A stretch of 64,000 nt of DNA from JABDMH01 sp965223165 (GCA_965223165.1 CBDCVQ010000011.1:1-64000), one strand, 5' to 3'. Shown: positions 34,482 through 44,518, numbered from the stretch's first letter. The notes: generated by a model not told the origin, from the letters alone. Made by a program: numbers and translations.

Positions 34482-37400
34482 TTAGAAAGTTATTCGAATG
34501 GTTCCGATCAGTGTTTTTAGCGTAGGATAGGACTCGCCATTGTTTAGGCCATCACCATAAGCACCACGCGTAAACTCCACAATCTCCACCGTTTCATCAT
34601 TCGCATTTGTGGCTCTCCGCTGCAGTGTCTCCGGATCAAACGGAAAATCGGTCAGGGTGATCAGGTTTGTACCTGAGACAGACAGTCGAATATTCTGCGC
34701 GCCAATGCGACTTGCCAGTACCGGACTGAAATTGTATCCCAGCTCGATAGACTTCATCCGAATATAATCTCTGGTCAAGAGTGCGTAGTCCGTCTGACCG
34801 GAGTACCATTGGTCCCCTCTATCTGCTAATCTTGGGAAAGGAGCGTCGGGATTGTCCAAAGACCAGGCACGGTCGAAGACCTCGCGCTGTACATTGGCCA
34901 GGGTACCTGACATAAAGCTCCACTCATATCGATTGTAGCCACCGGTAGCACCCGCCCAATACATATTGAAATCGAAATTCTTGTATTCCAAGGCGGTGTT
35001 AAAGCCAAATTGCGTATCAGCGAAGGCACTACCACCGGTACGGATCTTATCCTCCGGACCGATCTTGCCATCGCCGCTGATGTCAGCCACGCGTGCATCT
35101 CCGGGCTTCAAGGCGGGGGTCACCCCACTATAGTCCAAGGTCTCCGCTTCGATTTCTGCCTGCGTGCGGAACACACCCACAAACTTGTAAAGTAAGGGTC
35201 TACCAACCTCGCCGCCGGTTTCTCGCTGCCATGGACGGTCAGCCAATGCCGGCTCATCAATAAATACGAGCTTGTTATCCGAGTTGCTAAAGTTGAAGGT
35301 GAAGTTGTACGTGAGACCACCTCGATTCCCTCCTTTAAATCCCGCAGAAATCTCAAAACCCTTGTTCTCAAACTCTCCGATATTTTGTGCCGGAGGAGTA
35401 ATACCACTGTATTCTGGCAACGTCTTGTTGGGAAGTGTCAGGATGTCCTCACGCGTATTCTTAAATACGTCAAAACCCAAGGACAGACGACTATCCAACA
35501 ATTCTACGTCAAACCCAATATTCGTTGACGTAGCCGTCTCCCAGGTTATAAACGGATTGGGCACCTTCGTCTCAAATGCCGTGGTAACAATATTACCTAA
35601 GCCGGTGGCAGAGAAACTATAGGAAGCCAGGAACTGATAAGGATCCACATTGTCGTTACCCAATTGGCCCCAGGAACCTCTCAACTTGAAGTAATCCAAG
35701 AAGGGCACGGCATCTGCAAAGAAATCCTCCTGTGATACTACCCACCCCAGTGAAACCCCTGGGAAAAATCCATATCGGTTGTCCGATGGAAACAGATAGG
35801 AGCCATCATAGCGGAAAAGACCTTCGATGAGGTACTTATACTTATAGGAGTAATTGATTCGACCGTAGTAATTCAGCCGAGCGGTCTCCAATCCTTCACC
35901 TTGGCTAAATTGTCCGTCATTACCACCAAAGCTCAACTGATCCAAATCATTGGACAAGAAAAAACGCTTAAATGCTCGGGTATAACTTCGCTCGGACTCT
36001 TCGCGGGTCACTCCTCCCAGCACCTTGAAATAGTGATCTCCCCACTCTTTCTCGTAGGAGGCGTTGAAAGTTGCTGTAATAGCCGTCAGGGTCGTATGAT
36101 CCTGCGTTAGGCTGGCATCGCCGGGTCCACGCTGTGCAGCGGTCAAACCAGACGAATTCTTATTTACCCCATCCCAAGTATAGAGTACCCACGGACGATT
36201 CCACTGTTTGAAGTCAAAGTTCATCTTGTCATACGATGCATTTGCTCGCAACTGTAGTCCTTCAACTCCAGGAACATCCAGCGTAAATCCCAAATTACTT
36301 TGGACAAAGTTGGTGCTATTGTCGTTGTACCCGGGCCGATCCGTAACCCTGATGGCTGGGTTGTTGCCATTTTCGATGTCCGGACCAAATTCGCCGGTTG
36401 GCCAGTAGGCAGGGAACCAAGGGTACTGACGAATCAAGTCTGCGATCGGATTGCCCCGTGTATAGGTTAGGTTTTCTTCCTGCCTGGAGTACAACCCGAC
36501 ATCAAACTTGAGGTACTTGTTGATCTTGGCGTCAAGATTTAAGCGCAGATCGTATTGCTCAAAGCCCTTTGGCGAATTGTTGAAGTTGATTTCTTGTGCT
36601 AGATATCCCAAGGAAGCCAGATAGGTAATGTGCTCGGTACCCCCCGAGATCTGCAAGTTGTGACGATGTGTCGGTGCATTATCCCGTGAAACCTCTTCAA
36701 ACCAATCCGTATCGGGATAGTTCCAAGGATCATTGCCGGCCCGGGTGTTTTCAATCCTCTCTGTCGGATAAGTTGGGTTTAAGACCTCGCCATTTGGACG
36801 GGTAAAGGGCTGGCCTCGAACCGCGTTGGCCGCTTCCCACTCTGCCACGGGTAGCTTGTACACATTGAGAAGATTGACCAGATCCATGTACTCGGCTCCC
36901 GTCAACATCTCGGGCGTCTTTGTAAAATTTTGTACGCCGTAGCTGGAGGTAAGTTGCACTTTGGGTTTGCCCACTTTGCCCCTCTTCGTGGTCACCAGAA
37001 TCACACCATTGGCAGCTCTTGCTCCATATATAGCCGCGGAGGCGTCCTTTAGTACGGAGATGCTCTCAATATCTGCCGGATTGATCCTGCTGAGACCTCC
37101 CGCACGATCCGGAATGCCGTCTATCACCACTAGAGCGGAGGCGTTATTAAATGTGTTCGTACCCCTGACTCTGATTCCCGGATCGTCAGCACCAGGTTGC
37201 GACGTGCGTGCATCAATGAATACACCCGCAATCTTGCCGGCCAGCGCAGCACCAAGGTTCGGCGAACTGGACTTCTCCAGCGATTCACCGCCGATGGAAG
37301 CCACGGATCCGGTCAAGGTAGCCTTCTTCTGGGTAGCATATCCGACCACCACGACCTCATCCAGGGCGGCGATTTCTTGCTCGAGTGCTAAGTTTAGCAC

Positions 37401-37709
37401 CGTGCGCCCATTGACCGCCACTTCCGTGGTACTCGATCCTGTGTAGCTAAAGCGCAACGTGGTGTTGCCATCTGCCAGTACGATGGTGTAGTTACCATCA
37501 AGATCAGTCACCGTACCATTCGTCGGTTCGTTGACATCAATCACGGTCACACCGATCAAGGTCTGACCATCTGTTGCGTCAGTCACCGTCCCACTGACGG
37601 TCACCTGCGCATAAGCCGTGGATAGAAACGCGCTAAAAAACAAAGCGACTGCAAGACCAGCCAACTTGCTTAGTGCACTCCCTTCACGGCACCTAGGTAG
37701 TTTCATCAT
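34482..37709 (-). CDS. SusC/RagA-family TonB-linked outer-membrane transporter
   Basis: This is a large TonB-linked transporter of 1075 residues. After a signal ending STAYAQ comes the N-terminal carboxypeptidase-like domain (VSGTVTDATDGQTLIGVTV). A TonB-box-like EVVVVGYATQKK and a plug with VRVRGTNTFNNASALVVIDG-type pattern follow. The barrel carries SusC family motifs such as FDRAWSLDNPDAPFPRL and DYIRMKSIELGYNFSP. It imports oligomers delivered by the SusD lid. Start: I choose the first of two adjacent Met codons before KLPRCREG (37709). The upstream 570 bases hold no gene and should contain its promoter. No sigma/anti-sigma pair lies beside it, so its control is not visible. Confidence 0.95.
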   Translation of the reverse strand: MMKLPRCREGSALSKLAGLAVALFFSAFLSTAYAQVTVSGTVTDATDGQTLIGVTVIDVNEPTNGTVTDLDGNYTIVLADGNTTLRFSYTGSSTTEVAVNGRTVLNLALEQEIAALDEVVVVGYATQKKATLTGSVASIGGESLEKSSSPNLGAALAGKIAGVFIDARTSQPGADDPGIRVRGTNTFNNASALVVIDGIPDRAGGLSRINPADIESISVLKDASAAIYGARAANGVILVTTKRGKVGKPKVQLTSSYGVQNFTKTPEMLTGAEYMDLVNLLNVYKLPVAEWEAANAVRGQPFTRPNGEVLNPTYPTERIENTRAGNDPWNYPDTDWFEEVSRDNAPTHRHNLQISGGTEHITYLASLGYLAQEINFNNSPKGFEQYDLRLNLDAKINKYLKFDVGLYSRQEENLTYTRGNPIADLIRQYPWFPAYWPTGEFGPDIENGNNPAIRVTDRPGYNDNSTNFVQSNLGFTLDVPGVEGLQLRANASYDKMNFDFKQWNRPWVLYTWDGVNKNSSGLTAAQRGPGDASLTQDHTTLTAITATFNASYEKEWGDHYFKVLGGVTREESERSYTRAFKRFFLSNDLDQLSFGGNDGQFSQGEGLETARLNYYGRINYSYKYKYLIEGLFRYDGSYLFPSDNRYGFFPGVSLGWVVSQEDFFADAVPFLDYFKLRGSWGQLGNDNVDPYQFLASYSFSATGLGNIVTTAFETKVPNPFITWETATSTNIGFDVELLDSRLSLGFDVFKNTREDILTLPNKTLPEYSGITPPAQNIGEFENKGFEISAGFKGGNRGGLTYNFTFNFSNSDNKLVFIDEPALADRPWQRETGGEVGRPLLYKFVGVFRTQAEIEAETLDYSGVTPALKPGDARVADISGDGKIGPEDKIRTGGSAFADTQFGFNTALEYKNFDFNMYWAGATGGYNRYEWSFMSGTLANVQREVFDRAWSLDNPDAPFPRLADRGDQWYSGQTDYALLTRDYIRMKSIELGYNFSPVLASRIGAQNIRLSVSGTNLITLTDFPFDPETLQRRATNANDETVEIVEFTRGAYGDGLNNGESYPTLKTLIGTIRITF

Positions 37710-38279
37710 TATTTGGTTATTCAGATAGATTAGATAAGTCAATAGTACCGGGGCTCTGTTCTAAAACCCTTGTAAGATTTAGGTAGTAAGATTGCGAACA
37801 TAATAAAATAATGTTAAAAAACCACACGATTATGTTAACGTACCAGTAGCGCTATATTGGGACGTAACACCATTGTTTAACTTCAGGTCAGTGAAGAATT
37901 TGGGACCGATCTGTCCGCATACCGGCACCCGATGGAGGGGTGGATACTACCTTCAACTATTTGATTATCAGATCCTATGATTACCTACCTGGATTAGATG
38001 TCGACAGAGACGGATAGTCAGCAGCCGGCTGGACGATGTGTAGGGCCGAAGTACTAGCTGAGAGGAGTTTTTCCACTCCGCGTGATGAATGAAATTTGTT
38101 TGTTGTGTAGTTGACCCAAAGTCAAACTTTTTGTCCGGGGCGGTGACCGATCTCGGTGATTCATGTTTCCTCTAGACAAGTCCGTCAAGCGTCCTTAAGC
38201 CCCATAACCCATTTACCTCGGTCCTCTCCCTCTCACCTGCCCGCTCAAATCGCTAATTTGTCCACAAAAGCGTTAACGT
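37710..38279. promoter_or_regulatory. Upstream region of the SusC operon
   Basis: These 570 bases separate the divergent SusC and SnoaL genes. The part near 37790-37845 is AT-rich, with related words ATAATGTTAAA and TTATGTTAAC about 20 bases apart. I see no gene in the rest and no clear TAnnTTTG box. Confidence 0.35.
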
Positions 38280-38645
38280 ATGACGGCCAAACAACTCGCT
38301 CACGCCTGGTTTGAAAAATGGCGGCAAGGAGACTATCAGCACCTTCCCATCACCGACGACTTCATCCATACAAGTCCGTATGGCACCATTCACGGACGAG
38401 AGGCATATTTGGCGCTCGTAGAAGCAAACAAAGACAAATTCCTGGGACATGAGTTTCAATCGCACGATCTCCTCAGCGCGGATGACCGGGCCTGCATCCG
38501 CTACACCGCCGTGCAGGGCGACTTTCGTCTGGAAGTGACCGAGTGGCACTATGTCTCCCAAGGCAAGATCCGGGAGATCGTGGCCTATTACAATATCCCA
38601 GGCGAAATCAGCGAAGAGCGCAAGCTAGCCGACTTAGAGGTGTGA
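38280..38645 (+). CDS. SnoaL-like (NTF2-fold) protein
   Basis: This is a 121-residue protein with the NTF2 cone-like fold of SnoaL-type proteins. It starts with AKQLAHAWFEKWRQGDY, continues with FIHTSPYGTIHGREAYLALV and DRACIRYTAVQG, and ends VTEWHYVSQGKIREIVAYYN. Such proteins bind small ligands or act as isomerases and hydrolases; no specific catalytic set can be assigned here. It is likely cytoplasmic, as there is no signal. It stands alone between the SusC promoter region and the next small gene. Confidence 0.8.
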   Translation: MTAKQLAHAWFEKWRQGDYQHLPITDDFIHTSPYGTIHGREAYLALVEANKDKFLGHEFQSHDLLSADDRACIRYTAVQGDFRLEVTEWHYVSQGKIREIVAYYNIPGEISEERKLADLEV

Positions 38646-38835
38646 GACGTACAACGATGGACGGATGGTGCAGGATCGTCGAGCAGCGGCTAGGCCGCGT
38701 TTAGCGTCCCTGCCAAACGCCCCATTGGCTCGCAATCCCGCGCTGGTGTTTCGTCTGACAGCACTGCCCGAGTACAGGCCCATTCCTCCATCGCAGCTGA
38801 AAAAGGTCTAACTTATAGGGATACATCCCTTGTTT

Positions 38836-39282
38836 ATGTCAGAAGAAAGGTTTTATCGTCTCGGCCCCCTTTTGAGGGATACCTTCATGGCCGGGGACTA
38901 CGACAAGGCGCAAAGCCTGGCACACGAGTACCTCGCATTGGCTGCCGATCACCCCAATAACTGGAATCACGGCAATGCCATTCATCTCTCCAACATCATC
39001 CTGGGCCGCATCGCTTTAGTGCAGGGGGATATCCAGGCGGCACAGGAACATTTGCTCATGTCCGGACAGATCAATGGCTCCCCTCAGTTAAATTCCTTCG
39101 GACCCAACATGAGTCTGGCTCGGGACCTCCTGACCATCGGCAGGCAGGAAGTCGTGCTGACCTATCTTGACCTGATCAGCCGCTTCTGGTACAAACTGTT
39201 CTCCTTCTTCAAAGTGCGAAAATGGAGGCGAGTGGTAAAGAGGGGCGAGATACCTGATTTCGGTGCCAATCTCCAGTACTGA
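38836..39282 (+). CDS. TPR-like conserved protein
   Basis: This is a cytoplasmic protein of 148 residues. Its first half has TPR-like helices (RLGPLLRDTFMAGDYDKAQSL, LSNIILGRIALVQGDIQAAQEHLL). The second half has the conserved phrases QINGSPQLNSFGPNMSLARD and VVKRGEIPDFGANLQY. I recall this pattern from a widespread unknown family in bacteria. No catalytic motif was seen. The ATG at 38836 is chosen; a TTG lies six bases upstream. The word TAACTTATAGGG ends 15 bases before the start. Confidence 0.65.
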   Translation: MSEERFYRLGPLLRDTFMAGDYDKAQSLAHEYLALAADHPNNWNHGNAIHLSNIILGRIALVQGDIQAAQEHLLMSGQINGSPQLNSFGPNMSLARDLLTIGRQEVVLTYLDLISRFWYKLFSFFKVRKWRRVVKRGEIPDFGANLQY

Positions 39283-39333
39283 CCGCCAACGTCGGTCGAC
39301 TCGCCCCTCCAAACTATAACTATATATAGGTAG

Positions 39334-40014
39334 CTACTCGCGATCTCGACGTAGGTCGGGATTAAATACCAATGCAAACTGCAGATAGGTCTTTCCAAAA
39401 TTATTTACTCGCTGACGCAACAGTCCCACCTGCACCTGTGAAGTGGAATTGATCTGATATCCCAGGGCACCATACAGGCGATTGCGATCAAAGAAGGTAC
39501 GCTCCGTATTCATAAAGATCTCGTCATAGAGACCCAAGAAAAGGGTGCCTTGCTCAATCCGTGGCTTGTTTAGCGGGACGAATAGCATCAGTCGATATCG
39601 CAATCGACTGCGGTAGTCTCGGTTGACCCACCGCTGCTCTACCCGATATCGATGCTCAAACTTCACCTTGCCGATCGTCTGCGAAGTGATCAACTGCTGC
39701 CAGATCCGATGCTCCTCGGACTCGGGAGCGGCCTGCTCACTTTCGTAGACATGAGAGGCGATGTAGCCATAACCCGCCGTCACAAATGCTCGATCGGAGA
39801 AGTGGTAGTTTAGTCCCGTACGGAGAAGCAACTGCTCGACATCTCCCGGCAGGGCCTCGTGATTACGATATTGTACCTCCGTGTGCAAACTGAAGTTGTC
39901 ACTCAGCCGATTGGTGCCAAAATACATCAACCAATTGCCCAACTTGTCCTCCTGCCCACTCACCGCCAGCGGCAGCAGCAAGAAAATAATTTGTACTAAA
40001 AATCTGCTTCGCAT
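39334..40014 (-). CDS. DUF2490 outer-membrane barrel protein
   Basis: This protein of 226 residues has a signal peptide (MRSRFLVQIIFLLLPLAVSGQ). A series of amphipathic strands follows (LGNWLMYFGTNRLSDNFSLH, HTEVQYRNHEA, FVTAGYGYIASHVYES, FEHRYRVEQRW, QVGLLRQRVNNFGKTYLQF), as in the DUF2490 family of small outer-membrane barrels. Function is unknown. It is the third gene of an apparent operon behind a SulP transporter and a carbonic anhydrase, only one base after the anhydrase stop. This suggests a role linked to inorganic carbon or anion uptake, which is inference. Confidence 0.8.
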   Translation of the reverse strand: MRSRFLVQIIFLLLPLAVSGQEDKLGNWLMYFGTNRLSDNFSLHTEVQYRNHEALPGDVEQLLLRTGLNYHFSDRAFVTAGYGYIASHVYESEQAAPESEEHRIWQQLITSQTIGKVKFEHRYRVEQRWVNRDYRSRLRYRLMLFVPLNKPRIEQGTLFLGLYDEIFMNTERTFFDRNRLYGALGYQINSTSQVQVGLLRQRVNNFGKTYLQFALVFNPDLRRDRE

Positions 40015-40015
40015 G

Positions 40016-40657
40016 CTATTTCAACGTGACCTTTCCTGTTTTGACATCATACATGCCGCCGACGATGGCGATCTGCCCCGCTGACTCCATCTCCCGCAAG
40101 ATCGGACTTTGCTCGCGTATCGCCGCCACCGTCAACTCGACGTTCTTATCCGACACCTTTTGCACAAACGCCGCATTGGCCGATGTGCGATCCTCTGTCA
40201 CATCGGTCACCGCATCTACGGCCGGCTGCAGCCTGCCGAGCATCTCGGTGAGATTGCCCAGTTTCACTCCGTCACAAGCACCCTTTACGGCTCCGCAACT
40301 GCTGTGCCCAAGCACCAGAATCACTTTGGAGCCTGCCACCTTGCAGGCAAACTCGAGGCTGCCCAAAATATCGGTATTCACAAAATTACCGGCAATACGG
40401 ACATTGAAAATATCACCAATACCCTGGTCAAAGACCAATTCCGCCGGTACCCTTGAGTCTATGCAGCCCAAGATAGCCGCCAGCGGATATTGTCCGCCAC
40501 CGGTTTGCGCCACCTGCGAGGGCAGATCTCGCTGGATCATGCGGCGCTGTACAAATCGTTCATTGCCTGCTTGGAGCATTTGCAGCGCGGTGTCCGGCGT
40601 GAGCGCCGATTGGCTCACGGAGGTCTGTACTTCCCTTTGATCTACTAATTGTGTCAT
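40016..40657 (-). CDS. Beta-class carbonic anhydrase
   Basis: This 213-residue enzyme interconverts CO2 and bicarbonate. Zinc ligands and the Asp-Arg dyad are clear: Cys 65, Asp 67 and Arg 69 in AAILGCIDSRVPAE, and His 118 and Cys 121 in VLGHSSCGAV. There is no signal peptide, so it is cytoplasmic. It lies 26 bases downstream of the SulP gene and one base before the DUF2490 gene. SulP transporters paired with carbonic anhydrases are a known arrangement in bacteria and often move bicarbonate. Confidence 0.94.
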   Translation of the reverse strand: MTQLVDQREVQTSVSQSALTPDTALQMLQAGNERFVQRRMIQRDLPSQVAQTGGGQYPLAAILGCIDSRVPAELVFDQGIGDIFNVRIAGNFVNTDILGSLEFACKVAGSKVILVLGHSSCGAVKGACDGVKLGNLTEMLGRLQPAVDAVTDVTEDRTSANAAFVQKVSDKNVELTVAAIREQSPILREMESAGQIAIVGGMYDVKTGKVTLK

Positions 40658-40683
40658 ATTTGATTCGTTTTTTTTCTGATTGT

Positions 40684-42309
40684 TTAAGCTACCACGGCAC
40701 TTTCTCGGGGTGCACCATTGCCCACCTGTGCGGGCGGTTCTACGAGCTCCTTGGCACCCGGCAGATGCCTACCCAGACCGATGGTATTGACCCTGATATT
40801 TCTGGTCTTGGCATTTTCTTTAAAGTCATCAATGATTTCAAGGACATCCGGATGCATGCTTCGGGTCTTGGACGCATCGATCGTGACCTCACTGTCACTC
40901 GGCATCTGATTCAGCGATCGCATGATGCCGGCCTTGTTGAGAAAACTGACGTCCTCGGCGAGGTGCATGTAGATAGATTCGCCAGGTTGGTATTTGGACT
41001 CGTCCATGTGATAGGGCAACTTGTAGTTGTTCCAGAGAATGTGGAAAATCGCCACCACCAGACCCAACGCAATACCCATCAGCAAATCGGTAAATACAAT
41101 ACCCAACACGGTCACCATGAACGGTATGAAATGGGCACGACCCAAGGCATACATTTGGCGGAACAGTGCGGGCTTAGCCAGTTTGTATCCGACCACAAAG
41201 AGTATAGCAGCCAGGCTGGCCAGCGGTACCAGATTGAGGACCTTTGGGATGGCCATCGCACAAATCAGCAACAAGATGCCATGAAAAAAAGCAGACGCCC
41301 GGGTCTTGGCACCCGACTGAATGTTAGCCGAACTTCGCACGATTACCTGCGTCAGCGGCAGGCCGCCAATGAGGCCGGACACGATGTTGCCCACTCCCTG
41401 TGCGGTCAGCTCACGGTTGGTCGGTGTCACTCTTTTCTGCGGATCCAACTTGTCCGTCGCTTCCACGCATAGCAGGGTCTCCAAGCTAGCGACCACGGCC
41501 AGCGTCAGTGCCACCATATACACTTGAGGATTACCCAACTGACTGAAATCGGGAAGTGTGAATTGGGCGAAGAAACCCTGTAAGGTCTCTGCAACCGGAA
41601 GCGTCACAATCTGGTCAGAACGCAAGGCTACATTCGGAAAATTGGTAAAGAATAGGTGAAGGAGAATGCCGGCTACCACAGCCACAAGCGGTCCCTGAAC
41701 AATCTGAAAGAGCCGGATCCGCTTCATAAAGGGACGCTCCCAGAGAATCAGAATGGCCAACGAGATCGAAGCAATGATCAGCGCGCCAGGACTGATGAGA
41801 TCAAAAATGCCGAATAACTCACTCAACGTGGTTTCGCCATTTACTTGACGAAAGCTAAAATCTCCTTCAGGATTCCCGGAATGGCCAAACGCATGGGGAA
41901 TCTGCTTGAGAATGATGATAACCCCAATACCCGTCAACATCCCCTTGATGACCGAGGATGGAAAATAATAACCAATAATACCTGCTTTAAGAAAACCAAG
42001 GATCAACTGGAAAACGCCCGCTAATACGACCGCCAGCAAAAAAGTCTCAAAAGCTCCCAAATCCTGGATGGCAGTCAGGACAATCACAGCCAGTCCGGCC
42101 GCCGGTCCGCTCACGCCCAAGGGCGATCCACTGATCGCGGCCACCACAATGCCGCCCACAATCCCGGCAATAATGCCGGAAAAGAGTGGCGCACCCGAGG
42201 CCAACGCAATACCCAAACAAAGGGGTACCGCAACAAGAAATACAACAATACTCGCGGGCAGATCATATCTGAGATTAGAAAAGAAACCCGCTCTATTTAT
42301 AGTAGACAT
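40684..42309 (-). CDS. SulP-family anion transporter with STAS domain
   Basis: This is an inner-membrane transporter of 541 residues. It starts FFSNLRYDLPASIVVFLVAV and has about a dozen membrane segments with SulP signatures (LGIALASGAPLFSGIIAGIV, GGLPLTQVIVRSSANIQSGA). A short C-terminal STAS domain (DVSFLNKAGIMRSLNQMPSD, VTIDASKTRSMHPDVLEIID) ends the protein. The family moves sulfate or bicarbonate with Na+ or H+. With carbonic anhydrase directly downstream, bicarbonate is the likelier substrate. It is first in a three-gene unit. Confidence 0.93.
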   Translation of the reverse strand: MSTINRAGFFSNLRYDLPASIVVFLVAVPLCLGIALASGAPLFSGIIAGIVGGIVVAAISGSPLGVSGPAAGLAVIVLTAIQDLGAFETFLLAVVLAGVFQLILGFLKAGIIGYYFPSSVIKGMLTGIGVIIILKQIPHAFGHSGNPEGDFSFRQVNGETTLSELFGIFDLISPGALIIASISLAILILWERPFMKRIRLFQIVQGPLVAVVAGILLHLFFTNFPNVALRSDQIVTLPVAETLQGFFAQFTLPDFSQLGNPQVYMVALTLAVVASLETLLCVEATDKLDPQKRVTPTNRELTAQGVGNIVSGLIGGLPLTQVIVRSSANIQSGAKTRASAFFHGILLLICAMAIPKVLNLVPLASLAAILFVVGYKLAKPALFRQMYALGRAHFIPFMVTVLGIVFTDLLMGIALGLVVAIFHILWNNYKLPYHMDESKYQPGESIYMHLAEDVSFLNKAGIMRSLNQMPSDSEVTIDASKTRSMHPDVLEIIDDFKENAKTRNIRVNTIGLGRHLPGAKELVEPPAQVGNGAPRESAVVA

Positions 42310-42454
42310 CTGAAATCATTTTGTTTCCGTGGGATCGCCACGGAGTTTATAAATCACCCTTTGACGAATGGCAATGCGCGTGTCCATCGGACCAAAAGGT
42401 GGGAAAAGGAATCAATCGAATCGCTGCACGAATGATCGCGCACACATATGGTGG

Positions 42455-42805
42455 TCATGCTTGCTCCGGCGGAGGGGTCAGGATGTCCAATGTCGGATCA
42501 TTGTGATTGGCTAGATGCTTGTCCAGCCTTGCATTCGGGAGACGGCTGTCCCAGAGCAATCTGATGAGATCTGCTTGCACATAGGGGTCCAACTTGGAGT
42601 CCAACTTGTTCTTCTTCTTTTCTCCATGGTCCTTTTCAGGCACTTCAACGAGCTCGCTGACTTCAACCTCCCACAACTGCTGACATGGCTCGATCAGTCC
42701 CTTGCAAGAGATCGCCACAGCCAGCACGAGAAAGAGAATCCGGACCCACCGATGATGCCGTGGGACGGCGGAATAATCTCTCCTGAAGTCTATCAATTGG
42801 TTCAC
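42455..42805 (-). CDS. Hypothetical small membrane-anchored protein
   Basis: I do not recognise this 116-residue protein. It has one N-terminal hydrophobic stretch (WVRILFLVLAVAISCKGLI), which may be a signal or a membrane anchor. A charged middle follows (EVPEKDHGEKKKNKLDSKLD), and a Pro-rich tail ends the protein. No family was seen. It lies 145 bases upstream of the SulP gene and could share a promoter. The opposite strand is also open over this stretch, but that frame has no recognisable features. Confidence 0.4.
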   Translation of the reverse strand: MNQLIDFRRDYSAVPRHHRWVRILFLVLAVAISCKGLIEPCQQLWEVEVSELVEVPEKDHGEKKKNKLDSKLDPYVQADLIRLLWDSRLPNARLDKHLANHNDPTLDILTPPPEQA

Positions 42806-43243
42806 CGTTATTCAAAATCAGATCGCAAATATAATAGTAATACTATCATCTACAAGTGTTTTGCTTACAAATATCAGGCCGGACTCCTGTCGATCCGACG
42901 ATTTTGCACTAATTTGATAAGCGAAATAGGGGCTATGATGCAGAAGGTCAGCCATTTGCCTTGCTGGTTTGCCGGCGCCAAGCTTGCTTTTCGGCTCCGG
43001 GTCATTGCCAGGCTCACCAACCCTAACCGCTACGCTGATCCTACCAGCATCTCTCTTGCCCGACCTGCCATCAACGGCTAGGACAGTGCAGACCCGGCAG
43101 GCCAAGTCGCTCAAATGTTTCTGCTTAATCGATGGCAGATGCTAAAGCAGCCGCTTAATAGCTAAATTGCAGGTGGTGCGAATCACCCACCAGGCATTTT
43201 ATCACACGCGGTCCCGGGATGGGACCCAGGCAATCTTGACAAT
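42806..43243. other. Intergenic stretch without a recognised gene
   Basis: These 437 bases lie between divergent genes. A plus-strand reading frame extends across to 43081 but shows no protein pattern. A short run of A/T with TAATAGTAATACTATCATC near 42833 may hold a promoter. Confidence 0.35.
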
Positions 43244-44518
43244 ATGCATCGCAGAACATTCTCTAGAAATAGCCTGGCAGCAGGCCTGGGCCTCACCGTG
43301 CTCCCGTCAGCCATCGCCCGATCGGGCATAGACCTGCTCGACGGCATCACCGAGCAGCAAATGCGTGCGTTCCTGTCCGGCATATTATACACTCGAGAGG
43401 AAGTCGACGACTACTTTGCCGGCCGCGCGTTTCCGTTCTCCAAGCACAGCGCGGCATTTGGCTGGCTACTGCCCGACGCGTACTTCCGGGACGGCGTCAA
43501 CGATTCGATCTCCAAATACACGTATGTGCAGCCGGATGGGGAGCGACTAATGTCTAATTATGCCGACCGCCCCTGTCGGATAAATACCTACGGCAACAGC
43601 TTTACCCAGTGCCATCAAGTCAGCGATCATGAGACCTGGCAGGAGGTATTGGCGGCCCATCTCCAGGAGCCCGTACGCAACTTTGGTATCGGCGGCTGGT
43701 CGGTATACCAGGCCTACCTCCGGATGCTTAAAGAAGAAGAAAGGACGCCCGGATCCTGCATCATCTTTAATATCTATAGCGACGACCACTACCGCAATCT
43801 GGACGCCTGGAGAAATATAAGGGTACGCAAGCATCCCCGGTTCATTGAGCCTCCTCTACCCCATCTCACCGTGGATCTGAAAGCACGCACCTATCGCGAA
43901 CATGCCAACCCCACCCCGACGCAGGAGGACTTCTATCGACTCTGCGATCTGGATGAGACGTATGCCATCTTCAAAGATGACTTTGTGGCTAAGGTTCGGA
44001 TTGCTCATGACCAATCCAAGGAGCGCAACGAGGCACTGAACTACCGAGAAATACATGCGCTCACTACCACGCACGGGATCGAGACCAGTCTAGATGAAAA
44101 TGCCACCCTCTCGCAAGTGGTAAGCACGTATCATCGCGAGTGTGCACTCTTCAGTACAGAGCGAATCGTGGAAAAGATTATTTCATATGCCCAGCTGAAT
44201 AGCAAGAAACTTTTGTTTGTGCTGTCCTATCCAGCGGGCTACCTGGCCGAAGCGCAGGACATCGGGCAGCGATGGGATCAATCCTTCATTGATTTTCTAC
44301 AAGCGAAGAACTTAGATGTGGTGGATCTGGGTCAGGCACATTTGGACGAGTACCACCAATTTAATATTACATTCAAGGCATATCTCGAACGATATTTCAT
44401 TGGGCATTATAATCCCTTGGGCAATATGTTTTGTGCCCAGGCCCTGATTAAACCATTGGTGGAAATGTTAAAGCCCAAGCCACCGGCATACCATGAGCGG
44501 AAGGACGTCATGAGGTGA
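43244..44518 (+). CDS. SGNH/GDSL-like hydrolase, exported
   Basis: This is a 424-residue protein. The N-terminus MHRRTFSRNSLAAGLGLTVL has a twin Arg and a hydrophobic stretch, suggesting Tat export. Around residue 110 comes INTYGNSFTQCHQVSDHETW, where the Ser in GNSFT fits the SGNH nucleophile, then VRNFGIGGWSVYQAYLRML with the family Gly. A possible Asn is in FNIYSDDHYRN, and the Asp/His pair near the C-terminus would be in YFIGHYNPLGNMFCAQ. It likely acts on esters such as acylated sugars. No operon partner. Catalytic residues are tentative. Confidence 0.7.
   Translation: MHRRTFSRNSLAAGLGLTVLPSAIARSGIDLLDGITEQQMRAFLSGILYTREEVDDYFAGRAFPFSKHSAAFGWLLPDAYFRDGVNDSISKYTYVQPDGERLMSNYADRPCRINTYGNSFTQCHQVSDHETWQEVLAAHLQEPVRNFGIGGWSVYQAYLRMLKEEERTPGSCIIFNIYSDDHYRNLDAWRNIRVRKHPRFIEPPLPHLTVDLKARTYREHANPTPTQEDFYRLCDLDETYAIFKDDFVAKVRIAHDQSKERNEALNYREIHALTTTHGIETSLDENATLSQVVSTYHRECALFSTERIVEKIISYAQLNSKKLLFVLSYPAGYLAEAQDIGQRWDQSFIDFLQAKNLDVVDLGQAHLDEYHQFNITFKAYLERYFIGHYNPLGNMFCAQALIKPLVEMLKPKPPAYHERKDVMR

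Noticed and set aside
40651..41472. Plus-strand frame of 273 codons opposite the SulP gene
   Set aside because: Antisense shadow of the transporter; its composition (many His and Gln) is typical of reverse-strand frames.
42515..43081. Plus-strand frame of 188 codons
   Set aside because: It overlaps the more plausible small membrane-anchored protein and has no motifs.
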